Shown piece after piece: positions 1 to 8,389 of a stretch of DNA of 64,000 nt. This DNA is from UBA7803 sp040219135. GTDB lineage: Bacteria; Pseudomonadota; Gammaproteobacteria; Pseudomonadales; Azotimanducaceae. Made by a program: the position numbers and the translations under genes. Below the pieces are notes generated by a model. That model saw only the letters and a program-made list of their open reading frames with translations. It was not told the DNA's origin and did no database searches. The number at the start of each line of letters is the position of its first letter. Positions within the stretch are counted from its first letter, which is position 1. The stretch covers positions 310,001 to 374,000 of the forward strand of contig JAVJTA010000003.1 of the NCBI GenBank assembly GCA_040219135.1, read 5' to 3'.

Positions 1-98
1 CAGTGATCTGTGACGCGTTCTACACATTCGCTGTTCAGCGTGCTTCAAGCTCCGCTGCGAACCAATCTTCCCGCAGGGCGCATGGCCCTTCCGCGCGC

Positions 99-362
99 AT
101 GATCCAGCTTCGTCAGTACATCAACGCCCTAGAAAACCGGATCATCGGCCGCGTGTTCTCGTACGAAGGCCAGATGCACTTCGTTGTCGGTGTGGACGAT
201 GAAACCGGACTGGCGTGCGTCAACTACAAGGGCCGCCGGGGAGTCGAGCAGATCTTGATGCCGCTGGCGGAAGTAGTTCTCCGCCTGCAGCGTGAGAACC
301 CGAGCGAGGAGTACGAAGACGGCGACGACGAGGACAGCGAGGACCTGGACGTGGATTTCTGA
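99..362 (+). CDS. Small acidic-tailed protein of unknown function
   Basis: An 87-residue reading frame from ATG at 99. The frame is open back to position 3, but the part before residue 1 (rich in Ser, Ala and Arg) does not look like protein, so the internal ATG is preferred; no clear ribosome binding site is visible and a start upstream of the window cannot be excluded. The first ~65 residues look like a small folded domain (IIGRVFSYEG, VVGVDDETGLACVNYKG), and the last ~22 residues are almost entirely Asp, Glu and Ser. I do not recognise the family. It lies tail-to-tail with the tRNA-Pro gene. Confidence 0.55.
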   Translation: MIQLRQYINALENRIIGRVFSYEGQMHFVVGVDDETGLACVNYKGRRGVEQILMPLAEVVLRLQRENPSEEYEDGDDEDSEDLDVDF

Positions 363-444
363 GGGAATTGCGCCCGATTCAGACGGAGCCGGGCGGGTGG
401 TTCTGAGGCCTGAAAACTGCGGGTTAACCTTTTGATTTTCAAGA

Positions 445-521
445 TGGTCGGAGTGAGAGGATTTGAACCTCCGGCCCCCACGTCCCGAACGTGGTGCTCT
501 ACCAAGCTGAGCTACACTCCG
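445..521 (-). tRNA. tRNA-Pro (anticodon CGG), CCA encoded
   Basis: Read on the minus strand, the 77-nt sequence folds as a complete cloverleaf. The acceptor stem CGGAGTG pairs with CACTCCG, followed by discriminator A and an encoded CCA (plus-strand 445-447). The D-arm carries AGCTCAGCTTGGTAGAGC, the anticodon stem is CCACG/CGTGG around loop TTCGGGA, giving anticodon CGG, which reads the proline codon CCG, and the T-arm contains GGTTCAAATCC. It is a single-gene unit with its own promoter just upstream. Confidence 0.97.
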
Positions 522-568
522 ACAGTCCCGCGGCGGCGTGCGGGCCCGCGATGGCCTGCGGGGCGCGT

Positions 569-597
569 ATTGTAAGAGCGGTCGGCGACGGCGACAA
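569..597 (-). promoter_or_regulatory. Predicted sigma70 promoter of tRNA-Pro with GC-rich discriminator
   Basis: On the minus strand a -35 element TTGTCG (592-597) and a -10 element TACAAT (569-574) are separated by exactly 17 bp. The start site would fall near 562, about 40 nt before the mature tRNA 5' end. The bases after the -10 (ACGCGCCCCGCAGG) form the GC-rich discriminator typical of stringently controlled stable-RNA promoters. The prediction rests on sequence alone. Confidence 0.6.
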
Positions 598-615
598 CCG
601 CCTCCCGAGGGTAAA

Positions 616-1788
616 TCACACCAGCATGCGTTCGCGCTTGTAGAGCGACACTGCCAGCCAGGTCGTGAGCAGGGCGAGCGTGCCGGTAGCGCCCACGGAG
701 ACGGCCACGTGGCTCGCGATCAGCGGCTCTCCCTTGATAAGGGCGGTGATCAGCGTCGACTGGGACAGGCTTGGAATCAGCATCAGCGGGGCGCTGGGCG
801 CCAGGTTCAGCATCTGGGTGATGATCAGAGGCAGGGTCGGCACCAGGATGACGACGGTCAGGTAGGTCTGTGCCTCCTTGTAGCTCTTGGCGAAAGACGC
901 GACCACGGTCAGGAGTGCGGCGCCGAGCGCGATGAGCGGCGTCGACACGGCAAAGACCTTCAGGCACGTGATCAGGTCGATGCTGAGCGACATCCCGATC
1001 CGGTGCAGCGGCACGAAGGGCACCGACGCGGACAGGCTCAGCAGGAACAGGGCGGTGGACACCGCACTGAAAACGCTGGCGGCAGCCACCTTGCCGAGCA
1101 CGAGCTGGGCGCGCGAGACGGGCTGCGACAGCAGCGGTTCCAGGGAGCCGTGCTCGCGCTCGCCGGCGGTGGCGTCGATGGCGAGGTAGAACCCGCCCAT
1201 GAACACCACCAGCACCAGCAGATACGGCAGCACACCGAGGATCGTCACGGCGCGCGCTGCCGGGGAGGCGGTGTCGATCGCGCTGACCTGGATCGGCCCG
1301 AGCACCACCGGATCGATTCCCCGCAGCTGCAGGCGCAGCACGGCGAGCTTGCGCGCGTACTGGCCGATCAGCTGTTCGGCTCGGGAGAAATTGCGCCGGG
1401 CGGTGCCCATCTGCGAGCTGTCGTAGATCAGGCTCAGCGACGCGCTGTGGCCGTCGGCGAGCCGTTGCGGATAGTCGGGGTCGATCACCAGCAGCAGATC
1501 CTCGCGCCCGTCGCGCACCGCCTGGCGCGGGTCGTCGAGGTCGACTTCCGCCAGCTCCAGGTTCTGCCGGCCGAGGTACGCCACGAGCTGCGGGGCGTGC
1601 TCGGCACCCACCACGGCCAGGCGAAAGGCGTCGCGGGATTCCCCGAGCGTGCTGGTGAGCACGAAGGACATCATGCCGGTGAACAGCACCGGGCCGAGCA
1701 GAGCCAGAGAAAAAGACGCGAGCAGGGTGCGGCGGTCGCGCAGGTTGTCGCGACATTCCTTGACCAGCACGACGCCGAAGCCGCTCAT
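616..1788 (-). CDS. ABC-2 type transporter permease (NatB-like)
   Basis: A 390-residue membrane protein that would form the channel half of an ABC exporter with the ATPase encoded just upstream. The start is the ATG at 1786-1788, whose ATGA overlaps the stop of the ATPase gene. The chain opens with VVLVKECRDNLRDRRTLLAS and a first hydrophobic helix, has a large periplasmic-type loop of about 130 residues, then around five further membrane helices towards the C-terminus. This layout (one helix, big loop, helix bundle) is that of the NatB/ABC-2 family, often annotated as sodium extrusion permeases. The actual substrate cannot be told from sequence. Confidence 0.85.
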   Translation of the reverse strand: MSGFGVVLVKECRDNLRDRRTLLASFSLALLGPVLFTGMMSFVLTSTLGESRDAFRLAVVGAEHAPQLVAYLGRQNLELAEVDLDDPRQAVRDGREDLLLVIDPDYPQRLADGHSASLSLIYDSSQMGTARRNFSRAEQLIGQYARKLAVLRLQLRGIDPVVLGPIQVSAIDTASPAARAVTILGVLPYLLVLVVFMGGFYLAIDATAGEREHGSLEPLLSQPVSRAQLVLGKVAAASVFSAVSTALFLLSLSASVPFVPLHRIGMSLSIDLITCLKVFAVSTPLIALGAALLTVVASFAKSYKEAQTYLTVVILVPTLPLIITQMLNLAPSAPLMLIPSLSQSTLITALIKGEPLIASHVAVSVGATGTLALLTTWLAVSLYKRERMLV

Positions 1789-2510
1789 GCTGCCGGCTTC
1801 CCGACGACGTGGACGAAGGCGTCTTCCAGGTCCTGTTCGCCGGTGTGGCGCCGCAGCGCCTCCAGGGATCCGGAGAACCGCACCTTGCCGTCGCCGACGA
1901 TCACCAGGTCGTCGCAGAGACTGGCGACTTCCTGCATCACGTGGCTGGAGAACACCACGCAACGACCTTCGGCTTTGAGGTTCGCGATGATCTCGCGCAG
2001 CGCCCTCGTCGCCATCACGTCGAGCCCGTTGGTCGGCTCGTCGAGGAGCACGTTGTTCGGGTCGTGGACCAGCGCGCGGGCCAGCGCCACCTTGATGCGC
2101 TGGCCCTGGGAGAAACCGCCGACGCGTCGGTCGGCGAACTCCGACATGTCGAGCCGTTCCACGAGCACGTCGGTCCTGGCCCGGAGCGCGGCCTTCGACA
2201 TGCCGTGCAGCGCGCCGAAGTAGGCCACGTTTTCCCGCGCCGTGAGGCGCTCGTACAGGCCCGAGCTATGGGGCAGCACGCCGATGGCCCGGCGCACGGC
2301 GGTCGGGTCGGCAGCCACGTCGCAACCGTCCACCCAGGCGCGCCCGGCGTCCGGGCGCAGCACCGTGGCGAGCATCCGCAGTGTCGTGGATTTGCCGGCG
2401 CCGTTGGGTCCGAGCAGAGCCGTGATGCGGCCGTCCGGCGCTTCGAGGCTGACGCCGTCGACGGCCCGCACGCGGCCGAAGGATTTTTCCAGTCCCTCGG
2501 CGCGGATCAC
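1785..2510 (-). CDS. ABC transporter ATP-binding protein (NatA-like)
   Basis: A 241-residue ABC ATPase. Walker A is GPNGAGKST at residues 34-42, the signature is FSQGQ at 133-137 (in place of LSGGQ), Walker B is VLLDEP at 154-159, and the switch His lies in SSHVM further on. The start is GTG at 2508-2510, which overlaps the hydrolase stop by four bases (GTGA); its own stop overlaps the permease start (ATGA), so the three genes should be translated as a coupled set. The NatA-type ATPase/permease pair suggests export, possibly of Na+ or a small molecule; the substrate is unknown. Confidence 0.9.
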   Translation of the reverse strand: MIRAEGLEKSFGRVRAVDGVSLEAPDGRITALLGPNGAGKSTTLRMLATVLRPDAGRAWVDGCDVAADPTAVRRAIGVLPHSSGLYERLTARENVAYFGALHGMSKAALRARTDVLVERLDMSEFADRRVGGFSQGQRIKVALARALVHDPNNVLLDEPTNGLDVMATRALREIIANLKAEGRCVVFSSHVMQEVASLCDDLVIVGDGKVRFSGSLEALRRHTGEQDLEDAFVHVVGKPAA

Positions 2511-3997
2511 GGCGGCGGCCCGAGCAGATCGACGAAGAAGGGGTCCGCCGCCAGGCGCTCGACGCACGCGCTGTCCAGGTTCTCGAGGCTGCCGCTGTCG
2601 ATGAAGTCGGCGACCAGGTTCGGCACACAGCCCCGGGCGATCACGCCGTGCCCCTGCCCGGGTGCCACCACCTGCAGGCTCGCAGGCAGCGATCGGGCCG
2701 CGCGCTCGGCGTACTCGGGGGGCGTGATGGGGTCGTGCTCGCCCGACAGCAGCAGGACCGGCGAGGCGGCCGTCAGCGGTGCGTCGAAGTCGGGATCGCG
2801 CACCCCGCGCGGCCAGATCGCGCAGATGGTCTGCAGCGCACGCACCTGGTCGCCGCCGAGATAGGTGCGCTCCAGTTGCGGCCACAGGGTCTCGAGGCCG
2901 GCGTAGAACGGAACGTCCTCCGTGCACACCACGCTGTTGTGCATGCCGAAGCTGATGGCCTGCTCCAGATCCCGTTCGATCCGCAGAGCCTGGGCGGCGA
3001 GCGGCAGATAGTTCCGACGCGCCTCGGCCTCGTCGATGATCAGGGGTATCAGTGCCGCGGTCTCCGGCGCGTAGCTGAGCAGGCGCAGGGTCATGGCCAG
3101 ATGAGCATAGTGAAGGGTGAGCGTTCGCTGCCGTCCGGTGACCGGGTCCGGCACCTCCAGTTCCACCGGATCCTCCCGCAGCCGGGCACCCAGGCGCTGC
3201 AGCTGTGCGCCCGGATCGGGAAACGCGCCCGCGCAGTAGGCGGCCTCGCGACAGCGCCGCAGAATGTCGTCGAGGGCGGCCTGGGCGTTCAGCGCGACGT
3301 CGGGACCCAGGGTCAATCCCGGCGGCACCACGCCGTCGAGAACCACGCTGCGAACGGCCTGCGGGTAGCGTCGCAGGTAGTGCTGGGCGACCCGGGTCCC
3401 ATACGACACGCCGTAGAGATTCCAGGCGCGGTAGCCGAGACGCACGCGCAGCCGCTCGAGGTCCGTCACCGCGACGCTGGTGGTGAACTGCCTCGGGTCG
3501 TGGTGCAGGCCGTCGAGGCACGCCCGCGTGGCGGCGCGCACGAGGTCCTCGTCGAAGTCGACGGTGGCGGCTTCCAGGTTGGGACAGACCAGGGCGCTGG
3601 AACGACCGGTGCCGCGCTGGTCGACGAGGATGATGTCGCGCTCCCGGCGCAATCCGGCGAAGGCGGGTTCGAAGTCGACGTACAGCGCCGCCGAAGAAGC
3701 GCCGGGACCGCCGTTGATGATCGTCACGGCATCGGCCGCGGCCTCGGGCGCGAGCGAGGGAATGCGGGCGACGAACAGATTGACGCTGGCTCCATCCGGG
3801 TCCTCGGGGTCTTCCGGAACGTCGATGGTGGCACAACGGGCATCGACACGACCCTGGCCGCCGCTGCCGCGCAGCTCGCAGGGCGAGAAGTCCACGGGCG
3901 CCGTCGCGGGGGTTGCGGCGGCGGTGGCGACGGCTGCAGCGAGCAGGCTTGCCAGGAGCAATGGGCCGACCGAGGCTCGTGATCCGGCATGGCTCAC
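2507..3997 (-). CDS. Secreted alpha/beta hydrolase, tripeptidyl-aminopeptidase/proline-iminopeptidase-like
   Basis: A 496-residue enzyme with an N-terminal signal sequence (hydrophobic, Ala/Leu-rich, residues ~10-30), so probably periplasmic or exported. The oxyanion region NGGPGASS (~96-103) and DQRGTGRSS (~126-134) precede the nucleophile elbow GVSYG with Ser198. The acid is probably the Asp of GEHDPITPPEY (~423) and the base the His of GQGHGVI (~450). The C-terminal TAP-like segment and paired cysteines fit the tripeptidyl aminopeptidase group (MEROPS S33). It starts with GTG and sits 8 nt after ispB, leading the hydrolase-ATPase-permease operon. Peptide or ester hydrolysis is likely; the substrate is not evident. 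Confidence 0.85.
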   Translation of the reverse strand: MSHAGSRASVGPLLLASLLAAAVATAAATPATAPVDFSPCELRGSGGQGRVDARCATIDVPEDPEDPDGASVNLFVARIPSLAPEAAADAVTIINGGPGASSAALYVDFEPAFAGLRRERDIILVDQRGTGRSSALVCPNLEAATVDFDEDLVRAATRACLDGLHHDPRQFTTSVAVTDLERLRVRLGYRAWNLYGVSYGTRVAQHYLRRYPQAVRSVVLDGVVPPGLTLGPDVALNAQAALDDILRRCREAAYCAGAFPDPGAQLQRLGARLREDPVELEVPDPVTGRQRTLTLHYAHLAMTLRLLSYAPETAALIPLIIDEAEARRNYLPLAAQALRIERDLEQAISFGMHNSVVCTEDVPFYAGLETLWPQLERTYLGGDQVRALQTICAIWPRGVRDPDFDAPLTAASPVLLLSGEHDPITPPEYAERAARSLPASLQVVAPGQGHGVIARGCVPNLVADFIDSGSLENLDSACVERLAADPFFVDLLGPPP

Positions 3998-4005
3998 CCG
4001 GTGCG

Positions 4006-4959
4006 TTAGCTGAGCCGGGCGGTCGAGTAGTTGGCCAGCGCCTCCAGCGCGTCGCGGTGCGCGGTGTCCGGCAGCCCGCTCAGGCTGTCGAGCGCCCGCA
4101 GCGCCTGTGCGCGTGCCGCCTGTTGCGCGTAGTCCAGGGCGCCACAGCGACGGACCACGGCGAGCACGTCGTGCAGTCGCTCTGCCGAACGCTTGCTGAG
4201 GGCGTCGCGCAGCAGGTCCGCGTCGGCGGCAGGTGCGATCGTCAAGGCCTGAATCAGCGGCAGCGTCAGCTTGCCCTCCGCGAGGTCGTCGCCGACGTTC
4301 TTGCCCATCACGCCGGGATCTCCGGCGTAATCGAGATAGTCGTCGACGAGCTGGTAGGCGAGACCGAAATGCAGGCCGAAGCGTCTGAGCGCCGCGATTT
4401 CCTCCGGGTCGTCGCTTGCGAGCACACCGGCCGTATGGGCTGCCGCCTGAAACAGCAGCGCCGTCTTGCAGCGGATCACTTCCAGATAGTCGGCCTCGGT
4501 CAGGGCCAGGTTGCCGACGTTGGCGAGCTGCATCACTTCGCCTTCGGCGATGGTGTTGGTCGCGTCCGAGAGGATCGCCATGACGTCCATGTTCTCCAGC
4601 TCGACCATCAGCTGGAAGGCGCGGGAATAGAGGAAATCGCCGACCAGCACGCTGGGCGCGTTGCCCCAGGTGGCGTTTGCGGTTGCGCGGCCCCGGCGGC
4701 GGTCGGATCGATCCACCACATCGTCGTGCAGCAGAGTTGCGGTATGGAGAAATTCGATCACCGCGGCGAGGCGGACGTGGTCGACGCCTTCGTAACCGCA
4801 GGCGCGGGCTCCGAGCAGCACCAGCAGCGGGCGCAGGCGTTTGCCGCCGCTCTCGACGATGTGCCGGCCGATGTCCTCCACCAGCCGCACGTCCGAGGTG
4901 AGCTGGCGCGGAATCAACTCGTTCACGGCGGCGAAATCGTCCGCCACCAGGGCATACAC
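4006..4959 (-). CDS. ispB: Polyprenyl (octaprenyl-type) diphosphate synthase
   Basis: A 317-residue trans-prenyltransferase that builds the long isoprenoid chain of ubiquinone from isopentenyl diphosphate. Both aspartate-rich motifs are intact: DDVVD at residues 79-83 and DDYLD at 206-210, with GGKRLRP at ~38-44 and GEVMQL at ~140. Length matches IspB-type enzymes (~320 residues). No ATG is available at the right place, so GTG at 4957-4959 is the best start. The placement beside and divergent to rplU-rpmA-obgE is the standard gammaproteobacterial arrangement and supports ispB over other polyprenyl synthases. Chain length (C40 versus C45) cannot be read from the sequence. Confidence 0.93.
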   Translation of the reverse strand: MYALVADDFAAVNELIPRQLTSDVRLVEDIGRHIVESGGKRLRPLLVLLGARACGYEGVDHVRLAAVIEFLHTATLLHDDVVDRSDRRRGRATANATWGNAPSVLVGDFLYSRAFQLMVELENMDVMAILSDATNTIAEGEVMQLANVGNLALTEADYLEVIRCKTALLFQAAAHTAGVLASDDPEEIAALRRFGLHFGLAYQLVDDYLDYAGDPGVMGKNVGDDLAEGKLTLPLIQALTIAPAADADLLRDALSKRSAERLHDVLAVVRRCGALDYAQQAARAQALRALDSLSGLPDTAHRDALEALANYSTARLS

Positions 4960-5132
4960 GCTGCCCAGTCCGGCATGTCTGGCGGCTTCCCGGCCGGCGC
5001 TCTTGCTGATGGCGTTGGTAGCGATTACGGGTGATCCTGGCAGTGCTGAGGTTGGCCCGCCGCCGCCGTACCGTGACGGACTGCGGGGGTGCAGATCATC
5101 GAATTCTCGCCGAGTTCCTCCAGCCTAACTCG

Positions 5133-5161
5133 TTGTAATCGAATATTTTTGCCCGTAGAAT
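5133..5161 (+). promoter_or_regulatory. Predicted sigma70 promoter of rplU-rpmA
   Basis: A -35 element TTGTAA (5133-5138) and a -10 element TAGAAT (5156-5161) lie 17 bp apart in the 363-bp gap between divergent ispB and rplU. This is the only AT-rich patch of the gap. The implied start near 5168 leaves a leader of about 155 nt before rplU. Confidence 0.6.
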
Positions 5162-5322
5162 ACCGCGCCTTCGAGCGACCAGGTAGCTGGCATCATGCCG
5201 TCGGGCCAAGGTGGCCCCGCACATGCTCTCGGCGTCGCAGGGATCCCTGTCGGTTTCCCGGTTTCATCTAACGCCTCGGCCGTTCCGGTCCGGAACGCCG
5301 GGTCGATGCTGGAGAAGAAAGT
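5162..5322 (+). other. Long 5' leader of rplU with small hairpin
   Basis: The rest of the 4960-5322 gap carries no credible gene. Near its end, GTTCCGG and CCGGAAC (about 5283-5297) form a small perfect inverted repeat, followed by a ribosome binding site GGAGAAG about 8 nt before the rplU ATG. A leader this long could support autogenous control by a ribosomal protein, but no known leader motif is recognised. Confidence 0.3.
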
Positions 5323-5634
5323 ATGTTTGCTGTTTTCGCGAGCGGTGGCAAGCAGCACCGGGTGACCGAAGGCGAAGTCGTGCGCCTCGAACTGCTCGAC
5401 GCCGAACCGGGCGAGGAAGTGGTGTTCGACAAGGTGCTGCTGCTGGCGGACGGCGACAGTGTCTCCGTCGGCGCGCCCTATGTGGACGGCTGCCGGGTCA
5501 AGGGCGAAGTGGTCGCCAGCGATCGCGGCAGGAAGATCCGCATCATCAAGTTCAAGCGGCGCAAGGGCTACATGCGCACCCAGGGCCACCGTCAGTGGTA
5601 CACCGACGTCAAGATCACCGGCATCAACGCCTGA
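5323..5634 (+). CDS. rplU: 50S ribosomal protein L21
   Basis: A 103-residue protein, exactly the usual length of bacterial L21. It begins MFAVFASGGKQHRV and contains the basic RNA-binding segment IIKFKRRKGYMRTQGHRQ followed by the conserved ending YTDVKITGI. It binds 23S rRNA in the large subunit. A strong ribosome binding site precedes the ATG. It is the first gene of the rplU-rpmA unit; the 58-nt gap to rpmA holds a second good ribosome binding site (TAGAGGAG). Confidence 0.99.
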   Translation: MFAVFASGGKQHRVTEGEVVRLELLDAEPGEEVVFDKVLLLADGDSVSVGAPYVDGCRVKGEVVASDRGRKIRIIKFKRRKGYMRTQGHRQWYTDVKITGINA

Positions 5635-5692
5635 GGCTCTGCCCGGCATAGCGCTGAGCACACAGCTGAGCACTTAGAGGAGACACCGTGCC

Positions 5693-5962
5693 ATGGCACA
5701 CAAGAAAGCAGGCGGCAGTACCCGCAACGGCCGCGATTCGGAATCCAAGCGCCTGGGCCTGAAGAAGTCCGGCGGCCAGGCCGTTCAGGCCGGCAACATC
5801 ATCGTCCGCCAGCGGGGGACCCGCTATCATCCCGGCGCCAACGTCGGCATGGGCCGCGATCACACCCTGTTCGCCACCGCCGATGGCCAGGTCAAATTCG
5901 TCACCCGCGGCCCGAAGAGCCGTAAATTCGTGACGGTGGAACCCGCCTCGGCGGAGGCCTGA
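5693..5962 (+). CDS. rpmA: 50S ribosomal protein L27
   Basis: An 89-residue protein with the L27 hallmarks: MAHKKAGGSTRNGRDSESK at the N-terminus, whose flexible tail reaches the peptidyl-transferase centre, then RQRGTRYHPGANVGMGRDHT. No cleavable N-terminal extension of the Firmicutes type is present. Its stop is followed after 9 nt by a strong intrinsic terminator that runs up to the obgE start codon, so transcription of rplU-rpmA can end here. Confidence 0.99.
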   Translation: MAHKKAGGSTRNGRDSESKRLGLKKSGGQAVQAGNIIVRQRGTRYHPGANVGMGRDHTLFATADGQVKFVTRGPKSRKFVTVEPASAEA

Positions 5963-5971
5963 AGCACGAAG

Positions 5972-5996
5972 CCCCGCTCCCCGCGGGGTTTTTTTT
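5972..5996 (+). terminator. Intrinsic terminator between rpmA and obgE
   Basis: CCCCGC (5972-5977) pairs perfectly with GCGGGG (5983-5988) around a 5-nt loop, directly followed by eight T residues (5989-5996). The obgE ATG begins at 5997, the very next base, so the U-tract occupies the place of a Shine-Dalgarno spacer and the 3' arm GGGG is the only purine run upstream. Confidence 0.9.
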
Positions 5997-7202
5997 ATGC
6001 AGTTCATCGACGAAGCCAGCATTCGCGTGGAAGCCGGCAAGGGCGGTAACGGCTGCCTGTCGTTCCGACGCGAAAAATACGTGGCCAAAGGCGGCCCTGA
6101 CGGCGGTGACGGGGGCGACGGCGGCGATGTCGTGCTGGTCGCCGATGCGGCGCTCAACACCCTGGTCGACTTCCGCTTCCAGCCCCTCTATCGGGCTCAT
6201 CACGGCGAGGCCGGCGCCGGGCGCAACAAGACCGGGGCACGCGGTGAGAGCCTGCGGGTCCGGGTGCCGGTGGGAACGTCGGTGGTGGACGAGGAGACCC
6301 TCGAAACGCTCGGCGACCTCACGGAGCCCGGGGAGACCCTGACCGTCGCTCACGGTGGCCGCCGCGGGCTCGGCAACACCCATTTCAAGTCGAGCACCAA
6401 CCGCGCCCCGCGACGCACCACGCCGGGTCAGTCCGGAGAGGTGAGGCAACTGCGGCTGCAGCTCAAGCTGCTCGCTGACGTGGGCCTGCTGGGCATGCCG
6501 AACGCCGGCAAGTCGACCCTGATCAGCAAGGTCTCGGCGGCGCGGCCGAAAGTGGCCGACTATCCGTTCACCACGCTGGTCCCCAATCTGGGGGTGGTCA
6601 AACGCGGCGGCGACGACAGTCTGGTCATGGCGGACATTCCCGGTCTCATCCGCGGCGCGGCGGAGGGCGCCGGGCTCGGCGTGCAGTTCCTGCGCCACCT
6701 GGCGAGAACGCGCATTCTGCTGCACCTGGTGGAGGCGCTGCCGACGGACGCGACCGAGCCGCTCGACAACCTGCAGCTGATCGAGGACGAACTCGTGGCC
6801 TACAGCCCGGCGCTCGCCGAGCGGCCGATCTGGACCGTGCTGACCAAGGTCGATCTGATCGACGACGCGCGTCGCGCGGCGCTGCTCGAGCAGCTGGCCC
6901 GCGCCTATCCGGACCGCCCGCTGTATGCGGTGTCTGCAGTGACCGGCGCCGGTCTCGACGAACTCGCGCGGCCGCTGCTGGAAGCCGTGCGTCGACACCG
7001 GCTCAGGCTCGCCAGCGATGAGGCGTTTGCCGGGGCGCAGGCGCAGCTCGAAGCGCGAATCGGTGCAGATGTGCTAAAAAGCGCCCTGGAAAAACGCCCG
7101 AGTCGGGTCTCGGGTGACAGCGCCGGAGACATCGACGGATTCGACGGTGCCGGCGATGACGACGACGATCACGACGTCGAAGTCGTCTACGTCCGCGACT
7201 AG
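5997..7202 (+). CDS. obgE: Obg-family GTPase
   Basis: A 401-residue essential GTPase acting in large-subunit maturation and stress signalling. The N-terminal glycine-rich Obg fold is clear (VEAGKGGNGCLSFRREKY, GGPDGGDGGDGGD, ~residues 10-50), followed by the G domain with P-loop GMPNAGKS (~165-172), DIPGLIRGA (G3) and TKVDLID (G4), and a short acidic tail rich in Asp. Length fits the proteobacterial form (~390 residues). The start MQFIDEASI is typical, yet there is no usual ribosome binding site because a terminator U-tract abuts the ATG. It is followed 20 nt later by proB. Confidence 0.98.
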   Translation: MQFIDEASIRVEAGKGGNGCLSFRREKYVAKGGPDGGDGGDGGDVVLVADAALNTLVDFRFQPLYRAHHGEAGAGRNKTGARGESLRVRVPVGTSVVDEETLETLGDLTEPGETLTVAHGGRRGLGNTHFKSSTNRAPRRTTPGQSGEVRQLRLQLKLLADVGLLGMPNAGKSTLISKVSAARPKVADYPFTTLVPNLGVVKRGGDDSLVMADIPGLIRGAAEGAGLGVQFLRHLARTRILLHLVEALPTDATEPLDNLQLIEDELVAYSPALAERPIWTVLTKVDLIDDARRAALLEQLARAYPDRPLYAVSAVTGAGLDELARPLLEAVRRHRLRLASDEAFAGAQAQLEARIGADVLKSALEKRPSRVSGDSAGDIDGFDGAGDDDDDHDVEVVYVRD

Positions 7203-7222
7203 CCGGAGCGCGTTCCCGAGTC

Positions 7223-8389
7223 ATGACCAGCAGCGAGGAGCAGAACCGTCAGCAGCTCGGTCGTGCCCGACGGGTAGTGGTCAAGATCGGCAGCGCGCTG
7301 CTCACCGATCCCGGGACCGGCCTTGCCCGGAATCGTATCGGCGTCTGGTGCGAGGACATCCACCGCCAGCTGCTCGCCGACCGCCAGGTTCTGCTGGTAT
7401 CTTCCGGAGCCGTCGCCGAGGGGGTTGCGCGCCTCGGGCTCGGCAGCCGTCCGGCGACGATTCACGGGCTGCAGGCCGCCGCCGCGGTCGGCCAGATGGG
7501 TCTGGTGGAAGCCTACGAGAAGGCATTCTCCGCCCACGCCCGGCGCACCGCCATGGTGCTGCTCACCCACGACGATCTGGCCGACCGCCAGCGCTACCTC
7601 AACGCCCGCGCCACGCTTACCACTCTGCTCGATCTCGGGGTGATCCCGGTGATCAACGAAAACGACACCGTGGCGACCGACGAGATCCGCTTCGGCGACA
7701 ACGACACCCTGGCGGCACTCGTGTGCAACCTGCTGCAGGCGGATCTGCTGGTCATTCTCACCGACACCGAGGGTCTGTACCGCCGGGATCCCCGGGACGA
7801 TCCGTCGGCGCCCCTGGTTCCCTGGGCGGATGCCAACGACGCCGGTCTCGACGGCATGGTGGGAGAAACCCGCGGCGAGCTCGGCCGGGGCGGCATGGTG
7901 ACGAAGCTGAAGGCCGCCCGCATCGCCGCCCGTTCGGGCGCCAACACGGTGATCGCCAGCGGCCGCGAGCCGGACGTGCTGGCGCGGATTCTCGCCGGCG
8001 AATCCGTCGGTACGCTGCTCAGCGCTTCGATTCTGCCGATGGACGCCCGCAAGCGCTGGATTGCCGGACAGCTGCGGCCGAAGGGCGATCTGGTACTGGA
8101 TGCGGGTGCGGTGGCGGCGCTGAATTCCCGCGGCGTCAGCCTGCTGCCGGTGGGCGTGGTGGCCGTGCACGGGCGGTTTTCGCGGGGCGACCTGGTGCGC
8201 TGCGTGGACGCGGAGGGGCGCGTGGTGGCGCAGGGACTGGTGAACTATTCGAGCGACGAGGCCGAACGGCTGAAGGGGGCGGCGAGCTCGGAAATCGGCG
8301 CGCGGCTCGGGTTCCGGCTGGAACCCGAGCTGGTGCATCGGGACAATCTGGTGATGCTGAGCGGAGCGCTCAGGAATTCAGGCCCGTGA
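7223..8389 (+). CDS. proB: Glutamate 5-kinase
   Basis: A 388-residue enzyme for the first step of proline synthesis, phosphorylating L-glutamate with ATP. The amino-acid kinase domain (~15-265) shows VVVKIGSALLT, SSGAVAEGVARLG, NENDTVATDEIRFGDND and RGGMVTKLKAA; a C-terminal PUA domain (~285-370) is present, as in E. coli ProB. Its position after obgE is common in Gammaproteobacteria. The last 20 bp overlap the convergent rpsT gene. proA is not in the window. Confidence 0.97.
   Translation: MTSSEEQNRQQLGRARRVVVKIGSALLTDPGTGLARNRIGVWCEDIHRQLLADRQVLLVSSGAVAEGVARLGLGSRPATIHGLQAAAAVGQMGLVEAYEKAFSAHARRTAMVLLTHDDLADRQRYLNARATLTTLLDLGVIPVINENDTVATDEIRFGDNDTLAALVCNLLQADLLVILTDTEGLYRRDPRDDPSAPLVPWADANDAGLDGMVGETRGELGRGGMVTKLKAARIAARSGANTVIASGREPDVLARILAGESVGTLLSASILPMDARKRWIAGQLRPKGDLVLDAGAVAALNSRGVSLLPVGVVAVHGRFSRGDLVRCVDAEGRVVAQGLVNYSSDEAERLKGAASSEIGARLGFRLEPELVHRDNLVMLSGALRNSGP

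Noticed and set aside
224..505. Minus-strand open frame across the tRNA-Pro gene
   Set aside because: It reads through a complete tRNA cloverleaf and the opposite strand of the small acidic protein gene.
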